Positions 12,791-25,199 of a DNA stretch of 64,000 bases are shown piece after piece. The DNA is from Lucinisca nassula (taxonomy: Eukaryota; Mollusca; Bivalvia; Lucinida; Lucinidae). A program made the position numbers and the translations under genes. The number at the start of each line of letters is the position of its first letter. Position 1 is the first letter of the stretch. Location: assembly GCA_963580285.1 (NCBI GenBank), contig OY757010.1, forward strand, positions 147,174,675 through 147,238,674. The letters run 5' to 3'. The notes under the pieces were generated by a model. The model saw nothing but the letters and a program-made list of their open reading frames with translations, was not told where the DNA came from and made no database searches.

Positions 12791-12854
12791 TTGTCTGAAG
12801 TTAGCCGGTGGAGCGACATGCCCTCTTGGGCCTCTTGTTTTAATAATAGTGTAG

Positions 12855-13395
12855 GCACTGATCAAGGAATCGATACGGCTACCCGACACCTCCCATCAAG
12901 GAAACAAAAGGGGAAAACACACGAACATGACACAACTAAACCATTATGATAGCATCACAAACGAAAAGCCAAAACGACAGTTACTTTCTCACAAAATGGC
13001 CAAACGGCTATCCAAAAATATATAAAATATATGCAAAACATGCCTACAAAAAATATAACAAAAATAAATCGCGATAGAAGAACCGCCTTGGATTGCGGCC
13101 GCGTAAAATCGATCTAATTCCCCAGGTGGAATTTGTTTCAATGACCGTTCCAAGGCGGTTTTGCTGTCGCGGTTTATTTTTGCTATGGTTTGTCTTTGCG
13201 TGTGTTATCGCTTGTATTTTTTTTTTTTTTTTGTTCTGGATAGCCGATTGGCCATTTTGTGGGGACGTGGCTGTCCTTTTGGCTTTCCGCAATTGATGTT
13301 TCCATTAGGGTCTAGTTGTTTCATATTTGTGTTCCTTTCCCTTTGGTGTCTCTGGTTGTATCGATTCCTGATCATTATCTTCACTTCTATTTTGG
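12855..13395. mobile_element. Family D foldback repeat, full palindromic copy
   Basis: The left arm runs from TGATCAAGGAATCGATAC to GAAGAACCGCCTTGG (13080-13091). The right arm is its reverse complement, from CCAAGGCGGTTTTGC (13150) to GTATCGATTCCTGATCA (13357-13373). The AT-rich open frames on both strands here derive from the repeat. Confidence 0.8.
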
Positions 13396-13879
13396 AATGG
13401 TCAGTAAAACGTATTTCCCTGGGAAAACCTAATCGACATAAGGTTCAATTTTCGGCGTTGTCTTTTTGTCGGCATCATTTGCAAATTCGTTTCGTTAGTG
13501 TTGTTTCTCAGTAGGAGAAGTTTTCTGCTATTGAAACTGCATATACACAGGTACCATATCACGTTTTGTTGACTGACATGAATTCTCCCATTCGCACATT
13601 TTTCACCCTTCTTCATTCGAAATGTTAAAAGCCGTTTCTACATTACTGCGGATGTTCCATATTACATTTTGTTGAATGCCATTGTCTGTAAATGATATTG
13701 GCCTTAGGATTGTATTTTTATGTATGACTTGACAATTTTTGCTTCTATGGAAGCAATTATAATCTGAAACGAACTGTGGAATTACACAAATGTAATTCGT
13801 CCTTGGCTGTGTGTATGTAGTTTCGTGTAGTGAGATATGCGTGTTTCGTGTCACACAATACATAAGGAGGACTAGAAAG
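13396..13879. other. No recognisable feature
   Basis: The frames at 13401-13616 and 13603-13947 are on the minus strand opposite the LINE tail and show no domain I recognise. Confidence 0.4.
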
Positions 13880-14360
13880 CGCCAAAACAGAACACAACTA
13901 ACAAACAGAACCAAGAGCATAAGACCAGGGTTGGAATACACATCCACAGTGTGGGATCCTCACCTTTTCAGAGATATTTACAACCTTGAACAAGTACAGT
14001 GCAGAGCCGCCCCGTCTGTCTACGGTAATTACACCGAACGTGCACACGAGTGTGTAACCAACAGGGTACAGTACCTTAGCTGTGAGCCACTCCAATACGG
14101 GAGATACACCAACAGACTATGTTATTTAAGATCCAGCATGGCATAGTTTACATATATTCACACTTCGTCCTTCCAAGCGATTAACGTACTAGGGGAACCC
14201 ATCGTCTACGTACGCTTTAGGCTACAACCGACGAACAGTTCTCGTGTTATCCTCGTATCATCAGCAACTGGATTCCTCTCTCAAAACCTGTCACCGATTA
14301 CCTGACTCATCAGGGATTCAGGGCCTAGCCAACACGTCCCCGCACTCTTTATTTACTAGA
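13880..14360 (+). pseudogene. LINE reverse-transcriptase C-terminal tail
   Basis: The plus-strand frame contains SIRPGLEYTSTVWDPHL, then NLEQVQCRAAPSVYGNYTER and LSCEPLQYGRYTNRLCYL. These are the conserved post-RT segments of CR1/L2-like LINEs (RPxLEYxSxVWDP, LExVQRRAAR, LxWxPLxxRR). After the stop at 14146 the similarity continues in other frames to about 14360. It is therefore a 5'-truncated, frameshifted 3' end of a LINE different from that at 1715-3115. Confidence 0.85.
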
Positions 14361-14622
14361 CACGCAACTGCATGTAAATATGTAGTTTAAATATGTAGGA
14401 TAACCCTTTGTAGAATATATTTAACTTGGGGCGTGTGTTTTTTATCTGGTTTTATCTTGTATCGCTGTTTTCTGCAAGGAAAACCATAATCTGGTGACGA
14501 GTTCTACCCTTACACGAGAAGCATGCTAAGAACGGTCAGCAGGTGACAAGAGGGGTTAGGGATTGTATCGATTTTATTGAGCACAAGTCTGTCAAGGGCG
14601 TTCAAATATCCTTCAGAACATA

Positions 14623-14969
14623 CAGTCGAACGTCAATGGCTCGAACACCTTGGGGACCTCGAAAATCTGTTCGAAACAGGGGTAGTTCGAGCCACTGAGG
14701 GTTACTGTCAGGAGGCATAACGAGATACTTTTAGACATCTTTTCGGTGTTCTATAATGCAAATGTATGCTGTGTGTACTCATTAGAATCGCCTCATCGAG
14801 GCGATTCTAATGAGTACACACAGCATACATTTGCAAGATAAAATACTAAAATCCCCTGAATTATACCCCACTATTTCTTATGTAGAGGATTTCGCAAGGG
14901 GTTCAAGAATGGGTTCGACACATCCATGGTAAACGAGCCATCTGTGTTCGAGCCATCGAAGTTCTACTG
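14623..14969. mobile_element. Family C pogo-type MITE with long inner palindrome, copy 1
   Basis: The ends CAGTCGAACGTCAATGGCTC and GAGCCATCGAAGTTCTACTG are inverted copies, each bordered by TA (14621-14622, 14970-14971). The middle is an almost perfect palindrome, ATTAGAATCGCCTC / GAGGCGATTCTAAT, with arms about 32 bp long (14766-14829). No coding capacity. Confidence 0.85.
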
Positions 14970-15024
14970 TATATTATTTTGGCAGTCTTGTGCTGGGTTT
15001 ATTCTATGATCGTGACTTGTCCTC

Positions 15025-15230
15025 GAGCGATATAAACACTCAAAGACAAGCCATAAACAAAATAAATCGCGACTGAATAACCGCATTGGAACGGTCAGTG
15101 AAACGAATTCCACTGGGGGCTTACATCGATTTTACGCGGCCGCAGTCTTTGCCCTTACTCCCGTCGCGATTAAGACAAATAATGTATTCAGTCCGCATGG
15201 AGGCCCCCTAACTCATCAGTGCAACATCTC
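15025..15230 (+). mobile_element. Family D repeat, central part
   Basis: Contains AAATCGCGACTGAATAACCG, CATTGGAACGGTCAGTG, ATCGATTTTACGCGGCCGC and CTCATCAGTGCAACATCTCC, in the order seen at 38985-39155. Confidence 0.75.
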
Positions 15231-15243
15231 CGTTCGCCCACGC

Positions 15244-15537
15244 CAATTGGGGCTCGAAGAAATAGATGAACTGCATGATGTTTCCACGCAGAGCTGAAAC
15301 CGACCCACACACGAGTACTGGTAAATCGCTTAGAGGATCTTAACCTGCCCAGGCAATGCGGTGTGAGTTGGACCGTCCATGCTTATAAACCCTATTGGTT
15401 AGATTAGGCGGCATGGCTTGTGATGTCATTTCATCTCAATGTCGGGTATAAGTCCCGAAAAATTGGAAGCAACGTCTCAAAATGACCTTTACAGTGTTGA
15501 CGGGGACGTTAAACTACAAATCAAACAAACAAAGCAA
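15244..15537 (+). mobile_element. SINE family S copy, sense
   Basis: The head GGGGCTCGAAGAAATAGATG is followed by the conserved ACGAGTACTGGTAAATCG, the CCTATTGGTTAGATTAGGC-like box and the tail TGACGGGGACGTTAAAC followed by CAAA repeats. Confidence 0.85.
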
Positions 15538-15559
15538 CAACTCCGTGAAAACGAAAAAT

Positions 15560-15815
15560 CAAACAAGGCTGTTCTTCTATCGCGGTTTATTTTTGTTCTG
15601 GTTTGTCTTTGAGGGAGCGTGGCGCTTATATATTTTTGTTTTGGATATCCAATTGGCCATTTTGTGGGAAGTTAACTGTCCTTTTGGCTTTCCGCTATTG
15701 ATGTTTCCATTAGGGTCTAGTTATTTCATGTTTGTTTTTTTCCCTTAGTTGTCTCTGATGGGAGGTGTTGGTTAATTGTATCGATTCCTGACCATTGCCT
15801 TCAATTCTGTTTCTC
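15560..15815 (-). mobile_element. Family D repeat arm, antisense
   Basis: TATCGCGGTTTATTTTTG, TGGCCATTTTGTGGGAAG and GTATCGATTCCTGACCAT match the right arm of the palindromic copy at 12855-13395. The 88-residue frame at 15482-15748 spans a SINE tail and this arm and is spurious. Confidence 0.75.
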
Positions 15816-16861
15816 ATTTATATTTTAAGTCATTAAAACATCGCAATCGCAGGAGTTGAATAAAAACGTTGAGCAGTTTTATTTCGGATTATTCTTGTTT
15901 CTTCGTTTGTAAGTGGATAAAATAGCATGCAAAACTTACTGCTCTGTTAAAAACGCATGTAAAACACTTATCTCAAGCAGTGTAAATGAAATGTTGAATA
16001 AAATGGTAGCTTTAAACATTACTAAGTACTTTAAATTTTGGGTATGAATTTCGAAATCAGAGCTTTTATTTATAACCTAAATCATGAACAACATATACAG
16101 TAATCAAAGGGCATGAGAAAAATTAATTAAGCAATTGAAAACTGGAAAACAGGGCGGTTAAAAAAGAATTTTGAAAACGTTTAAAACCACTATAACATCA
16201 CGGAATATTACACTGTATGTCTAAATCAAAGAAAATTCAAGGGATGTTACTCTTAGTGGAAAATAAGTATGTATCAGTTATATATGAGCTTTTTGTGTGT
16301 GTGTGTGTGTGTGTGTGTTGTTTGTTTTGTTGTTTTTTTTTTCGTTCGGTTTCAAATAAAATTATTCTCTCTTTGTGTCTGCTTTCAACTTGATTAATAC
16401 TAAGAATATTTAGAATTTCATTGTAATTGCTCGGACTACACTAGGACGGGCCAAGGTCTGGACAAAAAAAAAAATGGTTCTGGATGTTGAGATGACAGTG
16501 ATTCTTTTTAAACAGAGATGCCCTTTCTCAAAACTTAAGCACGTAAATTAACTACTAGCTATAGAACAGAAAGAAGACAGCAACATATGTTACTAATTCA
16601 AAGGAATGAATGAATAAATGAATTTATCAATACGCGAAATATGTAGACTATAATGCATTTAAGTACATATAGACCAGAGCAGTGTATAACGTTGCAAGCA
16701 ATGAGACCGATCGGTGTAAGTATTTTTCAAAATAGGAAGACACCATTTTTCTCAGCTCTCGTCAATAGCAAACAACCAGATTAATATAAAGACTAAGTGA
16801 CGCAAAGGCACAAACAAAAGCTCAACACAATAAGGGCAACATCAAAATAGTCATATATAAA
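15816..16861. other. AT-rich spacer with GT microsatellite
   Basis: A (TG)n run lies at about 16294-16318. I see no gene. Confidence 0.5.
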
Positions 16862-17307
16862 ACAGAAGTGAAGGCAATGATCAGAAATCGATACAATTAA
16901 CCCACGGCTTCCATCAAAGATACCAAAGCGAAAGAAACGCAAACATGAACCAACTGAAACAACTAGACCCTAAGCGGCCCCCGCCCATAGGGGCTTGCAG
17001 AAATATATGGGCTGCATGATGCTTCCACGCGGAGCTGAATCCGGCCCGCACACTAGTACTGGTAAACCGCTCAGAGGATCTAAGCCTGTCCAGGAACCGC
17101 GGTGCGAGGCGGACCGTCCGCTAATAAACCCTATTGGTTTCATTGGGCGACAGGGCTTGAGATGTCATTTCATCTCAATGTCGGGTAAAAGTCCCACAAA
17201 ATTCGAAGCAACGTCTCCAAAATGACCTTTACAGTGTTGACGGGGACGTTGAACCTCAAATCAAACAAAAACTAGACCCCAACGGTAACAACAATAGCGA
17301 AAGTTTG
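16862..17307 (+). mobile_element. Family D repeat, left half of the target site of the giant element
   Basis: ATGATCAGAAATCGATAC, AAGAAACGCAAACATGAAC and AACTAGACCC follow the family D order seen at 38760-38860. The copy is interrupted by a SINE at 16971-17269, then by the giant foldback at 17308. It resumes at 38397 with GTTTCCCACGAAATGGC, which is the next segment of family D (compare 38905-38930). Confidence 0.8.
16971..17269 (+). mobile_element. SINE family S, full copy with target-site duplication
   Basis: It runs from CGGCCCCCGCCCATAGGG to the GACGGGGACGTTGAACC tail and ATCAAACAAA. It is flanked by AACTAGACCC at 16961-16970 and 17270-17279, a 10 bp duplication that fixes both edges and shows retroposition by a LINE-type mechanism. 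The frame at 16995-17225 is the SINE itself. Confidence 0.9.
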
Positions 17308-17311
17308 GCAG

Positions 17312-17446
17312 GTACTTCATACTCCGTGTCCTGAAATCTCACCTGGGCAACTGTGCATGTAAATCAGTGGTTTAAAAATTGATGCTTGCAAATGTTTCTA
17401 TCTAAATTTAAAGGTCCAAGATTTCAGGACACGGAGTATGAAGTAC
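17312..17446. repeat. Hairpin formed by the left terminus and an inverted copy of it
   Basis: The 28 bases at 17312-17339 (starting GTACTTCATACTCC) are perfectly complementary to 17419-17446 (ending GGAGTATGAAGTAC), with a 79-base loop. The right terminus has no such second copy. Confidence 0.9.
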
Positions 17447-17559
17447 ATAGTACAAGGGCTTTCATATAAACACTCTAATAGGGATGAGATTCAGGACACG
17501 TTACACAGAATGAAATTCAGGCTAACAGAGGTTCCGGGGTGTCCTGGAGTCTCTAATTT

Positions 17560-20500
17560 CACTGTTAATTGAATTCTACTCATTTTACTTACGTTACTGA
17601 TCTTCACATCAACACTATAAGTAAAATAAGCAAGTTTACAGTATTCTACTTAGGTTACTCAGTTTACTTACCTGGCACTACAGCAGTATAAGTAATCTAA
17701 GTAAACTAAGTAGAGGTCAAAAAATCTATGCCCCTCGATCCAAAAAACATGCTACATAAAATTAAGTGCAATAAGCTAATTAATTGATAAAATAGAACGA
17801 TTTTACATAGTTTTAAGAGAAATATTTAAAATTTGCTGACCAGAACACTGAAGCATGATACTATAATACGGAAATGAGCTAAGTAGGATGAGTAACATAA
17901 GTAGGCGTATAGCTAACCAAGGATGGTACATGTATCAACCTCACTCTTAAGATAAGCTAAGTAACGTGAGTAATGTAAGTTGACTAATCAAACCAACGAA
18001 AGTCAATCTTGATATAACAGGATAAGTACAAGAATAAGCGTAAGTAACCTAAGTAACCTAAGTAAACTAAGTAACCTTGCATGTCTCTTATGACAAAAGG
18101 TACTACCATACCAACAATGCTAAGAGTAAGCTAAGTAAGATAAGTAACCTAAGTTGAGGTTATATATTTCATCCATGACTATGAGCAGTGTAAGTAGGAT
18201 ACGTAAGTTAAGTAAGGTAAGTAACATAAGTATTGTAAGTAACTGATATACCAGTAACATTAGCGACATCAGAGTAAGTTAAGTAAACTAAGTGAAGTAA
18301 GTAAGTATTGTGGTTTCGATCCCAGCACATGAGTAAGCTGAGTAGGGTAAGTAAACTAAGTAACCTGAGTAGAACTCAAAGTAACATTAGTAAATATCCT
18401 ACCAGCTACAACAGCCATACCAGAGTAAGTTAAGTAAGCTAAGTAAACTAAGTAGGCGTCCTGGTCACTTCGATGTGCAGGGTAAGTAGGATAAGTAAAG
18501 TAGGTAACCTAAGTAGACTTATAAGTAACATAAGTAATGTAAGTAACCTCTCAACCAGCTACACCTACCATACCAGAGTAAGTTAAGTAAGCTAAGTAAA
18601 CTAAGTAGGCATGATGGTCACTCCGAACAGGGTTGAGAAGGGTAAGTAGGATAAGTAAACTAAGTAACCTAAGTAGAATTCTAGGTAACATAAGTAAGAT
18701 AAGTAACTACTCCACCAGCTACGTTACCCATGCCAGAGTAAGTTAAGTAAGCTAAGTAAACTAAGTAAACGGCGAAGTCTGTCCTAACGATGATAAGCAA
18801 GGTAAGTAGGATAAGTAAACTAAGTAACCTAAGTAGAATTATAAGTAAGGTAAGTAAATACTCCATTAGCCACTCTACCCAGACAAGAGTAAGATAAGTA
18901 AGCTAAGTAAACTAAGTAAGCAGCGAAGTCTGTACTGAAGATGATGAGTAGGATAAGTAAACTAAGTACCTGAGTAGAATTCTAAGTAACATAAGTAAGG
19001 TAAGTTACTGCTCCACCAGCAACGCTACCAATACCAAAGTAAGTTGAGTAAACTAAGAAAACTAAGTTGGCGACCTTGTCATCCCGAACAATGATGAGCC
19101 GGGTAAGTAGGATAAGTAAACTAAGTACCTAAGTAGAATTCTAAGTAACATAAGTAAGGTAAGTTACTGCTCTACTAGCAACGCTACCAATACCAAAGTA
19201 AGTTGAGTAAACTAAGTAAACTAAGTTTGCGACCTTGTCATCCCGAACAATGATGAGCCGGGTAAGTAGGATAAGTAGACTGAGCAACCTCAGTAGAATT
19301 CTAACTATCGTAAGTAAGGTAAGTAACTGTCCTACTACCTACACCACCCTTACCACAGTAAGTTAAGTAAACTAAGTAAGCGGCAAAGTCTGTCGCAACG
19401 AGGATCAGTAGGGTAAGTAGGATAAGTAAACTAAGTAACCTAAGTAACCTAAGTAGAATTATAAGTAAGGTAAGTAACTACTCCATTAGCCACTCCACCC
19501 ATACCAGAGTAAGTAAGGTAAGTTAAGTAAGCGGCGAAGTCTGTACTGAAGATGATGAGTAGGGTAAGTAGGATAAGTAAACTAAGTAACCTAAGCAGAA
19601 TTCTAAGTAACATAAGTAATACTCCACTAGCCACTCTACCCATACCAGAGTAAGTTAAGTAAGCTAAGTAAACTAAGTAAGCAGCGAAGCCAGCACAGAA
19701 GATGATGAGTAGGGTAAGTAGGATAAGTAAACTAAGTAACCTAAGTAGAATTCTAAGTAACATAAGTAAGGTAAGTATCTACTTCACTAGCCACTCTACC
19801 CAGACCAGAGTAAGTTAAGTAAGCTAAGTAAACTAAGAAAGCGGCGACGTATGTCCCATAGAGGATGAGAAGGGTAAGTTGGTTAAGTAAACTAAGTAAC
19901 CTAAGTAGAATTCTAAGTAACGTAAGTAGGGTAAGTAACTACTTCATTAGCCACTCTACCCATACCCAGGTTAGTTAAGTAAACTAAGTAAGCAGCGAAG
20001 CCAGTACAGAAGAGGACGAGTAGGGTAAGTAGGATAAGTAAACTAAGTAACCTAAGTAGAATTCTAAGTAACATAAGTAAGGTAAGTAACTACTTCACTA
20101 GCCACTCTACCCAGACCAGAGTAAGTTACGTAAGCTAAGTAAACTAAGTAAGCGGCGACGTATGTCCCATAGAGGATGAGAAGGGTAAGTTAGTTAAGTA
20201 AACTAAGTAACCTAAGTAGAATTATAAGTAACGTAAGTAGGGTAAGTAACTACTCCATTAGCCACTCTACCCATACGCAGGTTAGTTAAGTAAACTAAGT
20301 AAGCAGCGAAGCCAGTGCAGAAGAGGACGAGTAGGATAAGTAAACTAAGTAACCTAAGTAGAATTCTAAGTAACATAAGTAAGGTAAGTAACTACTTCAC
20401 TAGCCACTCTACCCAGACCAGAGTAAGTTAAGTAAGCTAAGTAAACTAAGTAAGCGGCGACGTATGTCCAATAGAGGATGAGAAGGGTAAGTTGGTTAAG

Positions 20501-23500
20501 TAAACTAAGTAACCTAAGTAGAATTCTAAGTAACGTAAGTAGGGTAAGTAACTACTCCATTAGCCACTCTACCCATACCCAGGTTAGTTAAGTAAACTAA
20601 GTAAGCGGCGAAGTCTCTATTGTAGAGGATGAGTAGGGTAAGTAGGATAAGCAAACTAAGTAACCTGAGTAGAATTCTAAGTTACATGAGTAATGTAAGT
20701 TACTGCTCTACCAGCAACGCTACCAATACCAAAGTGAGTGTAGCAAGCACAGTAAACTAAGTTGGCGACCTTGTCAACCCGAACAGTGATAAGAAGGGTA
20801 AGTAGGATAAGTAAACTAAGTTACCTAAGTAGAATTCTAAATAACGTAAGTAAGGTAAGTAACTGTCCTACTACCTATACAATCCTTACCACAGTAAGTT
20901 AAGTAAGCTAAGTAAACTGAGTAAGCAAAGTAGGCAAAGTCTGCCCCAACGAGGATCAGTAGGGTAAGTAGGATATGTTAACTAAGTAACCTAAGTAGAA
21001 TTCTAAGTAACATAAGTAACTACTCCACTAGCCACTGTACCCATACCGGAGTAAGTTAAGTAAGCTAAGTAAACTAAGTCAGCAGCGAAGTCTGCACAGA
21101 AGAAGATGAGTAGGGAAAGTACGATAAGTAAACTAAGTAACCTGAGTAGAATTCTAAGTTACATAAGTAAGGTAAGTTACTGCTCCACCAGCAACGCTAC
21201 CAATACCAAAGTAAGTTGAGTAAGCTAAGTAAACTTAGTTGGCGACTTTGTCACTCCGAACAATAATGAGTAGGGTAAGTACGCTAAGTAAACTAAGTAA
21301 CCTAAGTAGAGTTCTAAGTAACGTAGGTATGGTAAGTAACTGTCGTACTACCTATACCGCCCTTACACAGTAAGTTTAGTAGGCTAAGTAAACTAAGTAA
21401 GCGGCGTAATATGTACTGAAGAGGATGAGAAGGGTAAGTAGGGTAAGCAAACTAAGTAACCTGAGTAGAATTCTAAGTAGCATAAGTAAGGTAAGTTATT
21501 GCTCAACCAGCAACGCTACCAATACCAAAGTAAGTTGAGTAAGCTAAGTAAACTAAGTTGGCGACCTTGTCATTCCGAACAATGATGAGCAGGGTAAGTA
21601 GGATAAGTAACCTAAGTAGAATTCTAAGTAACGTAAGTAAGGTAAGTGACTGTCCTACTACCTATACCACCCTTTCAACAGTAAGTTAAGTAAGCTAAGT
21701 AAACTAAGTAAGCGGCAAAGTCTGTCCCAACGAGGATCAGTAGGGTAAGTAGGATAAGTAAACTAAGTAACCTGGGTAGAATTCTAAGTAGCATAAGTAA
21801 GGTAAGTTACTGTTATACCAGTAACGACAACAATACCAAAGTAAGTTGAGTAAGCTAAGTAAACTCAGTTGGCGACTTTGTAACTCCGAACAACGATGAG
21901 TAGGGTAAGTAGGATAAGTAACCTAAGTAGAATTCTAAGTAACGTAAGCAAAGATCAGTAACTGTCCTACTGCCTATACCAACCGGACCACAGTAAGTTA
22001 AGTAAGCCAAGTAAATTAAGTAAGCGGCGAAGTCTGTCATCCCGTACAATGATGAGCAGGATAAGTAGGATAAGTTAACTCAGTAACCTAAGTAGAATTC
22101 TAAGTAACGTATGTAAGGTAAGAAACTGTCCTGCTACCTATACCACCCTTACCACAGGAAGTTAAGTAAGCTAAGTAAACTAAGTTAGCGGCGACGTCTG
22201 TCCCATAGAGGATGAGTAGGGTAAGTAGGATAAGTAAACTAAGTACCCTAAGTAGAATTCTAAGTAACCTAAGTAGAATTCTAAGTAACGTAAGTAACTG
22301 TCCTACTAGCTATACCACCCTTACCACAGTAAGTTAAGGAAGCTAAGTAAACTAAGTAAGTGGCAAAGTCTGTACTGAAGAGGTTAAGTAGGCTAAGTAG
22401 GACAGGCAAACTAAGTAACCTGAGTAGAAATCTAAGTGACATAAGTAAGGTAAGTTACTGCGCTAAGAGTAAGTTGAGTAAGCTAAGTAAACTAAGTTGG
22501 CGACCTGGTCACTCCGAACAATGATGACTGTGGCCAGTAGGATAAGTAAACTAAGTAACCTAAGTAGAATTCTAAGTAACGTAAGTTAGGTAAGTAACTG
22601 TCATACTAGCTATACGACCCGTACATTAGTAAGTTAAGTAAGCTAAGTAAACTAAGTAAGCAGCGAAGTTTGTACGGAAGAGGATGATAAGGTTAAGTAG
22701 GATAAGTAAACTAAGTAACCTGAGTAGAATTCTAAGTAACGTAAGTAAGGTAAGCTACTGCTCTAAGAGCAACGCTACCAATACCAAGGTAAGTTGAGTA
22801 AGCTAAGTAAACTAAGTTGGCGACGTGGTCACTCCGAACAATGATGGCTATGGCCAGTAGAATAAGTAAACTAAGTAGCCTAAGTAGAATTCTAAGTAAC
22901 GTAAGTAAGGTAAGTAACTGTCATACTAGCTATACGACCCTTTCATTAGTAAGTTAAGTAAGCTAAGTAAACTAAGTATGCTTCAAAGTACCGAAGAGGG
23001 TGATTGGGGTAAGTAGGATAAGTAAACTAAGTAACCTGAGCGGAGTTCTAAGTAACACAATTAAGGTAATTTACTGCTCTACCAGCAACGCCACCAATAC
23101 CAAAGTAAGTTGAGTAAGCCAAGTAAACTCAGTTGGCGACTTTGTCACTCCGAACAATGATGATTAGGGTAAGTAGAATAAGTAACCTAAGTAGAATTCT
23201 AAGTAACGTAAGTAAGATAAGTAAGTGTCCTACTACCTATACCACCCTTACCACAGTAAGTTAAGTAAGCTAAGTAAACTTATTAAGCGGCGAAGTCTGT
23301 ACTGATGATGATGAGTAGGGTAAGTAGGATAAGCAAACTATGTAACCTGAGTAAAATTCTAAGTAACATAAGTAAGGTAAGTTGCTGCCATACAGCAACG
23401 CTACCAATAACAAAGTAAGTTGAGTAAGCTAAGTAAACAAGTGTTATCTCGAACAACGATGAGCAGGGTAAGTAGGATACGTAAACTAAGTAACCTAAGT

Positions 23501-24181
23501 AGAATTCTAAATAACGCTGATAAAGTAAGAAACTACACCATGAGCTACACCAACCATACCACAGTAAGTTAAGTAAGCCAAGTAAACTAAGTCGGCTACC
23601 TTGTCATTCCGAACAATGATGGATAGGATAAGTTAACTAAGTAACGTAAGTAGAATTCTAAATAACATAAGTAAGGTAAGTAACTCCACCACCTTCACTA
23701 CCCATAACAATGTAAGTTAAGCAAGCCAAGTAAACTAATTAAGCGGCGAAGGTTTTCCAAACGAGGATGAGTAGGATAAGAAAACTAAGTAACCTGAGTA
23801 GAATTTTAAGTAACATAAGTAAGGTAAGTAACTGCTCTACCAGCAACGGTACCAATACCGAAAACCGGCCCCGATAGCTCAGTTGGTAGAGTGTCCGCTC
23901 CGGGGAACGGGAGGTCTCGGGTTCGATCCCGGGCCGCGACATACCAAAGTCGTTAAAAATGGTACTAGCTGCTCCTCGCTTGGCACTCAGATTTACGGGG
24001 TAGAGCTAGGACTGGTCGATCCAGTGTCAGGATAATGTGACTGGGTGTGGTATCATGTAATGTGTCTGGGACATGATACTTCAGTGAGGCAGCACTATAA
24101 ACGTGAGCATTGAGCTCCCTGTCGCAACCAGACACCGTCGTGATATGACTGAAAAATTGTTGAAAGCGACGTTAAACCCGA

Positions 24182-24222
<41 letters not shown>

Positions 24223-24650
24223 AATACCGAAAGAAGTTGAGTAAGCTAAGTTAACTAAGTTGGCGACCGCATTCCGAACAATGGCTAGAGTAAGTTGGAT
24301 ATGTACGCTAAGTACATAAGTAGAATACTAAGTAACAATAAGCAAGGTAAGTAACTGTCCTACTAGCTATACCACCCATAGCACTGTAAGTTAAGTAAGC
24401 TAAGTAAACTAAGTCAGTGGCAAAGTATGTCTCAACGAGGATAAGTCAGGTGAGTAGGCAAAGTAAACTAAGTGACCTGGGTAGAATTCTTAGAAACATA
24501 AGTAAGGCAAGTAAAGGCTCCACCTGCAACGCTACCAATACCAAAGTTAGTCGACTAAGCTTAGTAAACTAACTTGGCGGTCTCGTCACTCCAAACAATG
24601 ATGAGTAGGGTAAGTAGCAAATTCAGCTAAGTAACCTGAGTAGGTTGCAT
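17560..24650 (-). repeat. Left satellite arm (~155 bp monomers)
   Basis: On the plus strand monomers carry AAGTAAACTAAGTAACCTAA, then AGAATTCTAAGTAAC about every 155 bp (for example 19134, 19297, 19590, 19747, 19907, 20060, 20360, 20519). Between these lie variable boxes such as GCGGCGAAGTCTGT or TTGGCGACCTTGTC. There are about 45 monomers. The outer part (17560-18640) mirrors 37080-38200 segment by segment. The many minus-strand frames (leucine-rich, such as LLRLLSLLILLTLL) are the satellite read through and should not be annotated as genes. Confidence 0.9.
23864..24220 (+). mobile_element. tRNA-derived SINE inserted in the left arm
   Basis: The tRNA-like head has an A box (TAGCTCAGTTGGTAGAG, 23874-23890) and a B box (GGTTCGATCCC, 23920-23930). 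A body follows, then the tail GCGACGTTAAACCCG and a long (CA)n run. It is flanked by CCAATACCGAAA at 23852-23863 and 24221-24232, a 12 bp target duplication of satellite sequence. The satellite continues directly after it. The minus frame at 23739-23942 (RPGIEPETSRS) is the SINE head. Confidence 0.93.
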
Positions 24651-24747
24651 GTCGAAGGTTGTGAGTAGAGTGAAACCAGCTCAAACAGTGATCGCAAGAA
24701 GCGCATTGTGTTTCAAGCTTTTCACTTGCATGTAATAGGACACGTCG

Positions 24748-24855
24748 GGGCTTGAAGAAATAGATGTGCTGCATGATGCTTCCGACCGCACAAGAGTACT
24801 GGTAAACCGCTTAGAGGGCCTAAGCCTGTCCAGGCAAAGCGGTGCGAGTCTGGTG
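24748..24855 (+). mobile_element. SINE family S head fragment
   Basis: CTTGAAGAAATAGATGTGC, GCATGATGCTTCC and GAGTACTGGTAAACCGC are present, but part of the head and all of the tail are missing. A poly-C run follows at 24903-24919. Confidence 0.75.
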
Positions 24856-25199
24856 CGTTTACTAACCGGAACGGACCCAATAACCCGAACGGACCTGCAA
24901 TACCCCCCCCCCCCCCCCCACACGTTCCATTTGCTATTAAAAATGCTTATGGAAGCTCACCAAAACACCATATATTATTTGTGGAATGTGTATTTGACAT
25001 ATTTTCAAGGAAATTAGCCCATGTTTTTTATAGCAGAAAACGGTACCGGTAATAGGTCTCTTCAAAGCTTAATTTATCTAAAGAGATCTGAGAACAGTGC
25101 CTAACTATTATAGCACCAGACCAGACAGCTTATGAGCTCTGAGCTAATTCTACAGTTGAATAGTCTATACCATTTTTAAGCTTTTATGCTTAATTTATA

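Larger units (their letters stand above)
10937..12838 (+). mobile_element. Pearl/Helentron-like element, copy 2
   Basis: It starts with the same AGCTCCACTGGCC head as copy 1, then GTGTCTGTTGTGCGTCTG and the CTTCTCC-type tandem units (near 11180, 11380, 11560). Each unit has GTTCCTTGGGTGGACCTCTG and ACATGGCCGCCATGG-like boxes. The distal part has four diverged units around CTCCCATAGACT and CTGAAACCATAA. It ends with GGTGGAGCGACATGCCC and GGGCCTCTTGTTT. The terminal GGTGGAGC is an inverted echo of the head GCTCCACTGG. Confidence 0.7.

Noticed and set aside
13161..13514. 117-residue hydrophobic protein
   Set aside because: It lies in the family D palindrome arm and is repeated in other copies with disrupted frames.
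17308..17447. Solo MITE in place of the terminus of a giant element
   Set aside because: The matching inverted end at 38367-38393 and the direct repeat outside both fit one large element better, though a fused small element at the left end remains possible.
23867..23940. tRNA gene
   Set aside because: A and B boxes are good, but the sequence continues into a SINE body and tail with flanking duplications.
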